This document shows positions 62,016-64,000 of a stretch of DNA of 64,000 bases, in pieces. The number at the start of each line of letters is the position of its first letter. The first letter of the stretch is position 1. The notes beneath the pieces were generated by a model that ran no database searches, was not told the origin of the DNA, and saw only the letters and a list, made by a program, of their open reading frames with translations. Source of the DNA: an uncultured Arachnia sp. (GTDB taxonomy: Bacteria; Actinomycetota; Actinomycetes; Propionibacteriales; Propionibacteriaceae); assembly GCA_947493705.1 (NCBI GenBank), contig CANLSH010000003.1, positions 124,001 through 188,000 on the forward strand, in the 5' to 3' direction. The position numbers and the translations under genes were made by a program.

Positions 62016-62185
62016 GGGAAGAGTGAATGATCGTAATGGCCACGGCATAAGGAAATGATTCATCCGGTCTGCCCGTACGATGCCGCAGTGCCTCGAACGT
62101 CGGCGTACCATGAGTGCGTCTTCGTGCAGACGCCCGGCGAATCTCACGTGGCGTCACGTTTTCCCTCATGAACAGGAACTTCTTC

Positions 62186-63091
62186 GTGTCCACAGACCAG
62201 AACCAAACCGCCACAACCGGAACCGCACGCGTTAAGCGCGGCATGGCCGAGATGCTCAAGGGCGGCGTGATCATGGACGTGGTCACCGCCGAACAGGCCA
62301 GGATCGCCGAGGACGCCGGAGCCGTCGCGGTCATGGCACTGGAGCGCGTGCCCGCTGACATCCGCGCGCAGGGCGGGGTCTCGCGAATGAGCGACCCGGA
62401 CATGATCGACAGCATCATCGCCTCCGTGTCCATCCCCGTGATGGCCAAGGCCCGCATCGGACACTTCGTGGAGGCCCAAGTCCTGCAGAGCCTGGGCGTG
62501 GACTACATCGACGAGTCCGAGGTACTGACCCCCGCCGACTACGTGAACCACATCGACAAATGGGCCTTCACCGCCCCGTTCGTGTGCGGTGCGACGAACC
62601 TGGGTGAGGCTCTGCGACGCATCACCGAGGGCGCCGCCATGATCCGGTCCAAGGGTGAGGCCGGCACGGGCGACGTGTCCAACGCCACGGGACACATGCG
62701 GGCCATCCGCGCCGAGATCCGACGGCTGCAGTCGATGGCGCCCGACGAGTTGTTCGTCGCTGCCAAGGAACTGCAGGCGCCCTACGAGCTGGTCAAAGAG
62801 GTGGCCGAACTTGGGAAGCTGCCCGTGGTGCTGTTCACCGCTGGCGGTATCGCCACACCGGCCGACGCCGCGATGATGATGCAGCTGGGCGCCGAGGGGG
62901 TGTTCGTCGGCTCGGGCATCTTCAAAGCTGGCAATCCTGCCGAGCGGGCCACCGCCATCGTGAAGGCCACCACGTTCTTCGACGACCCTGACCAGATCGC
63001 CAAGTTCTCCCGCGGCCTCGGGGAGGCGATGGTGGGCATCAACGTCGAGGAGATCGCGCAGCCGCACCGGCTCGCCGAGCGCGGCTGGTGA
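62186..63091 (+). CDS. pdxS: Pyridoxal 5'-phosphate synthase subunit PdxS
   Basis: TIM-barrel lyase assembling PLP from ribose 5-phosphate, glyceraldehyde 3-phosphate and ammonia. 301 residues from GTG 62186, which has AGGAA 7 nt upstream (ATG 62168 is the alternative). Visible: [20 protein letters not shown], the catalytic Lys regions [14 protein letters not shown] and [12 protein letters not shown], and [20 protein letters not shown]. Couples to PdxT by a 4-nt overlap. Confidence 0.96.
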   Translation: MSTDQNQTATTGTARVKRGMAEMLKGGVIMDVVTAEQARIAEDAGAVAVMALERVPADIRAQGGVSRMSDPDMIDSIIASVSIPVMAKARIGHFVEAQVLQSLGVDYIDESEVLTPADYVNHIDKWAFTAPFVCGATNLGEALRRITEGAAMIRSKGEAGTGDVSNATGHMRAIRAEIRRLQSMAPDELFVAAKELQAPYELVKEVAELGKLPVVLFTAGGIATPADAAMMMQLGAEGVFVGSGIFKAGNPAERATAIVKATTFFDDPDQIAKFSRGLGEAMVGINVEEIAQPHRLAERGW

Positions 63092-63708
63092 GTGTCACCG
63101 TCGGGGTCCTCGCTTTACAGGGTGACGTCAGGGAACATCTGCACGCGCTGGATGTGCTGGGTGTCACAGCCGTTCCCGTCAGACGCGTTGCCGAACTGGC
63201 GGCCGTCGAGGGCCTGGTCATCCCGGGTGGGGAGTCCACCACCATGGACAAGCTTCTGCACCTGTTCGATCTCGCCGACCCGATCCGCTCCCGCATCTCG
63301 ACTGGGATGCCCGTGTTCGGTTCCTGCGCCGGAATGATCATGCTCGCTGAACGGGTGATCGGCGGGCCCGAAGGCCAGAGAACCCTAGGCGGTCTCGACA
63401 TCACCGTCAGGCGCAACGCCTTCGGACGACAGGTGGACTCCTTCGAGGAGGACCTCACCGTCCCCACGCTGCGCGACGGCTCAGCCCGCCCCGTTCGGGC
63501 AGTCTTCATCCGGGCGCCGTGGGTGGAGGAGACGGGTCCCGATGTGGAGGTCCTGGCCCACACCATGATGGGAGGAGTGGGAGAGACCAGCCACGCCGTT
63601 GCGGTCCGGCAGCGGAATCTGCTCGCGACGTCGTTCCACCCAGAGGTGGGTGGCGACCTGCGTTTCCACGAGTACTTCGTCGCTCTGGTCCGGTCCTCGG
63701 CCGCGTAA
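63088..63708 (+). CDS. pdxT: Pyridoxal 5'-phosphate synthase glutaminase PdxT
   Basis: 206-residue class I glutaminase feeding ammonia to Pdx[17 protein letters not shown] at 6-21, [14 protein letters not shown], nucleophile Cys in [13 protein letters not shown] (near 76-88), and His/Glu pair in [11 protein letters not shown]. The GTG start overlaps the pdxS stop. Confidence 0.96.
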   Translation: MSVTVGVLALQGDVREHLHALDVLGVTAVPVRRVAELAAVEGLVIPGGESTTMDKLLHLFDLADPIRSRISTGMPVFGSCAGMIMLAERVIGGPEGQRTLGGLDITVRRNAFGRQVDSFEEDLTVPTLRDGSARPVRAVFIRAPWVEETGPDVEVLAHTMMGGVGETSHAVAVRQRNLLATSFHPEVGGDLRFHEYFVALVRSSAA

Positions 63709-63859
63709 CCACTCCCGCTCGTGCGGATCAAGACCGGCTCGCGGCTCGGTTGCCTGCCAAACCGGCGTTGCTCCTGACCGCAGGTGTCTTCAGACCCTTC
63801 GTGATGCTGGAGCACCCCGATGATCAGTGCCTGCCGACTCCTCGTAGTGAAGGACAACC

Positions 63860-64000
63860 ATGACGTGGTGGTCGCGGTTTGATCTTGCAACCGGCTTCAG
63901 ACTCAGCCTTTCGACATATCAGGCGCATCCTGAATTCCGGTCACTCACCGAGTGTGGCGTGGATGCTGACCTCAGCGTTCAGTGTCCTGTGCACTGGGCA
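63860..64000 (+). CDS. Partial CDS running off the right end
   Basis: 47 open codons starting ATG with AAGGA 5 nt upstream: MTWWSRFDLATGFRLSLSTY and onward, no stop before the window ends. I do not recognise the product. It is 151 bp after pdxT, probably a separate transcription unit or a loosely linked gene. Confidence 0.45.
   Translation, partial: MTWWSRFDLATGFRLSLSTYQAHPEFRSLTECGVDADLSVQCPVHWA

Noticed and set aside
1..64000. CRISPR arrays, insertion sequences, rRNA genes
   Set aside because: No regularly spaced repeats, transposase-like reading frames or rRNA sequences were seen.

Overview
The window is high-GC actinobacterial DNA. Start codons are often GTG, genes commonly overlap by ATGA or GTGA, and several genes look leaderless. 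The gene set (an anaerobic cobalamin pathway with a fused CbiE-CbiG-CbiH protein, B12-dependent MetH, PdxST and actinobacterial-type TrmI) points to the Propionibacteriaceae or a close relative. That assignment is inferred from gene content only.

Layout. Positions 56-8022 are housekeeping: a PAC2-family protein divergent from metH, then trmI, two small membrane proteins, tyrA and cmk. Positions 8036-26581 are a near-complete anaerobic (early cobalt insertion) cobalamin cluster lying between cmk and der, which are neighbours in many actinobacteria. Minus-strand operons in it are cobO-cobB-cobC-cobA, cbiMNQO (cobalt uptake), cbiL-cbiF-cbiEGH-cbiX/sirC and cbiB-cbiP. Plus-strand genes are cobK, cbiT and cbiCD. 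The first three minus-strand operons each begin with a recognisable cobalamin riboswitch; the other units do not. The nucleotide-loop genes (cobU, cobS, cobT) are not in the window.

Positions 26823-28935 hold der, a RibD-C-type reductase and tRNA-Pro(GGG) followed by a strong terminator. From 29225 to 41530 lie carbohydrate and surface genes: a DenD-like dehydrogenase; a GntP-type permease interrupted by one in-frame TGA; an LPXTG-anchored 5'-nucleotidase; an FMN reductase; and a transketolase divergent from a self-contained PTS operon (IIA, IIB, UlaA-type IIC, HPr, enzyme I). From 41552 to 46497 come an L,D-transpeptidase, a DUF1349 protein, a methyltransferase, an SDR and a Na+/H+ antiporter.

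Positions 46525-55485 form a defence and toxin-antitoxin island: a GNAT gene carrying an in-frame toxin remnant, an AbrB-type antitoxin, a PIN nuclease coupled to an unrecognised 250-residue protein, and a complete type I restriction-modification operon (hsdM-hsdS-hsdR). The right end holds an acyl-CoA dehydrogenase, a secreted HAD phosphatase, a VanZ-like protein, a glutamate-synthase-like FMN enzyme, pdxS-pdxT and the start of one more gene. Positions 1-55 hold no gene I can support.

The observation I consider most likely to be undescribed is a secreted cysteine-containing module made of two tandem copies of one repeat. It is attached to two unrelated exported enzymes, the L,D-transpeptidase near 42 kb and the HAD phosphatase near 58 kb.
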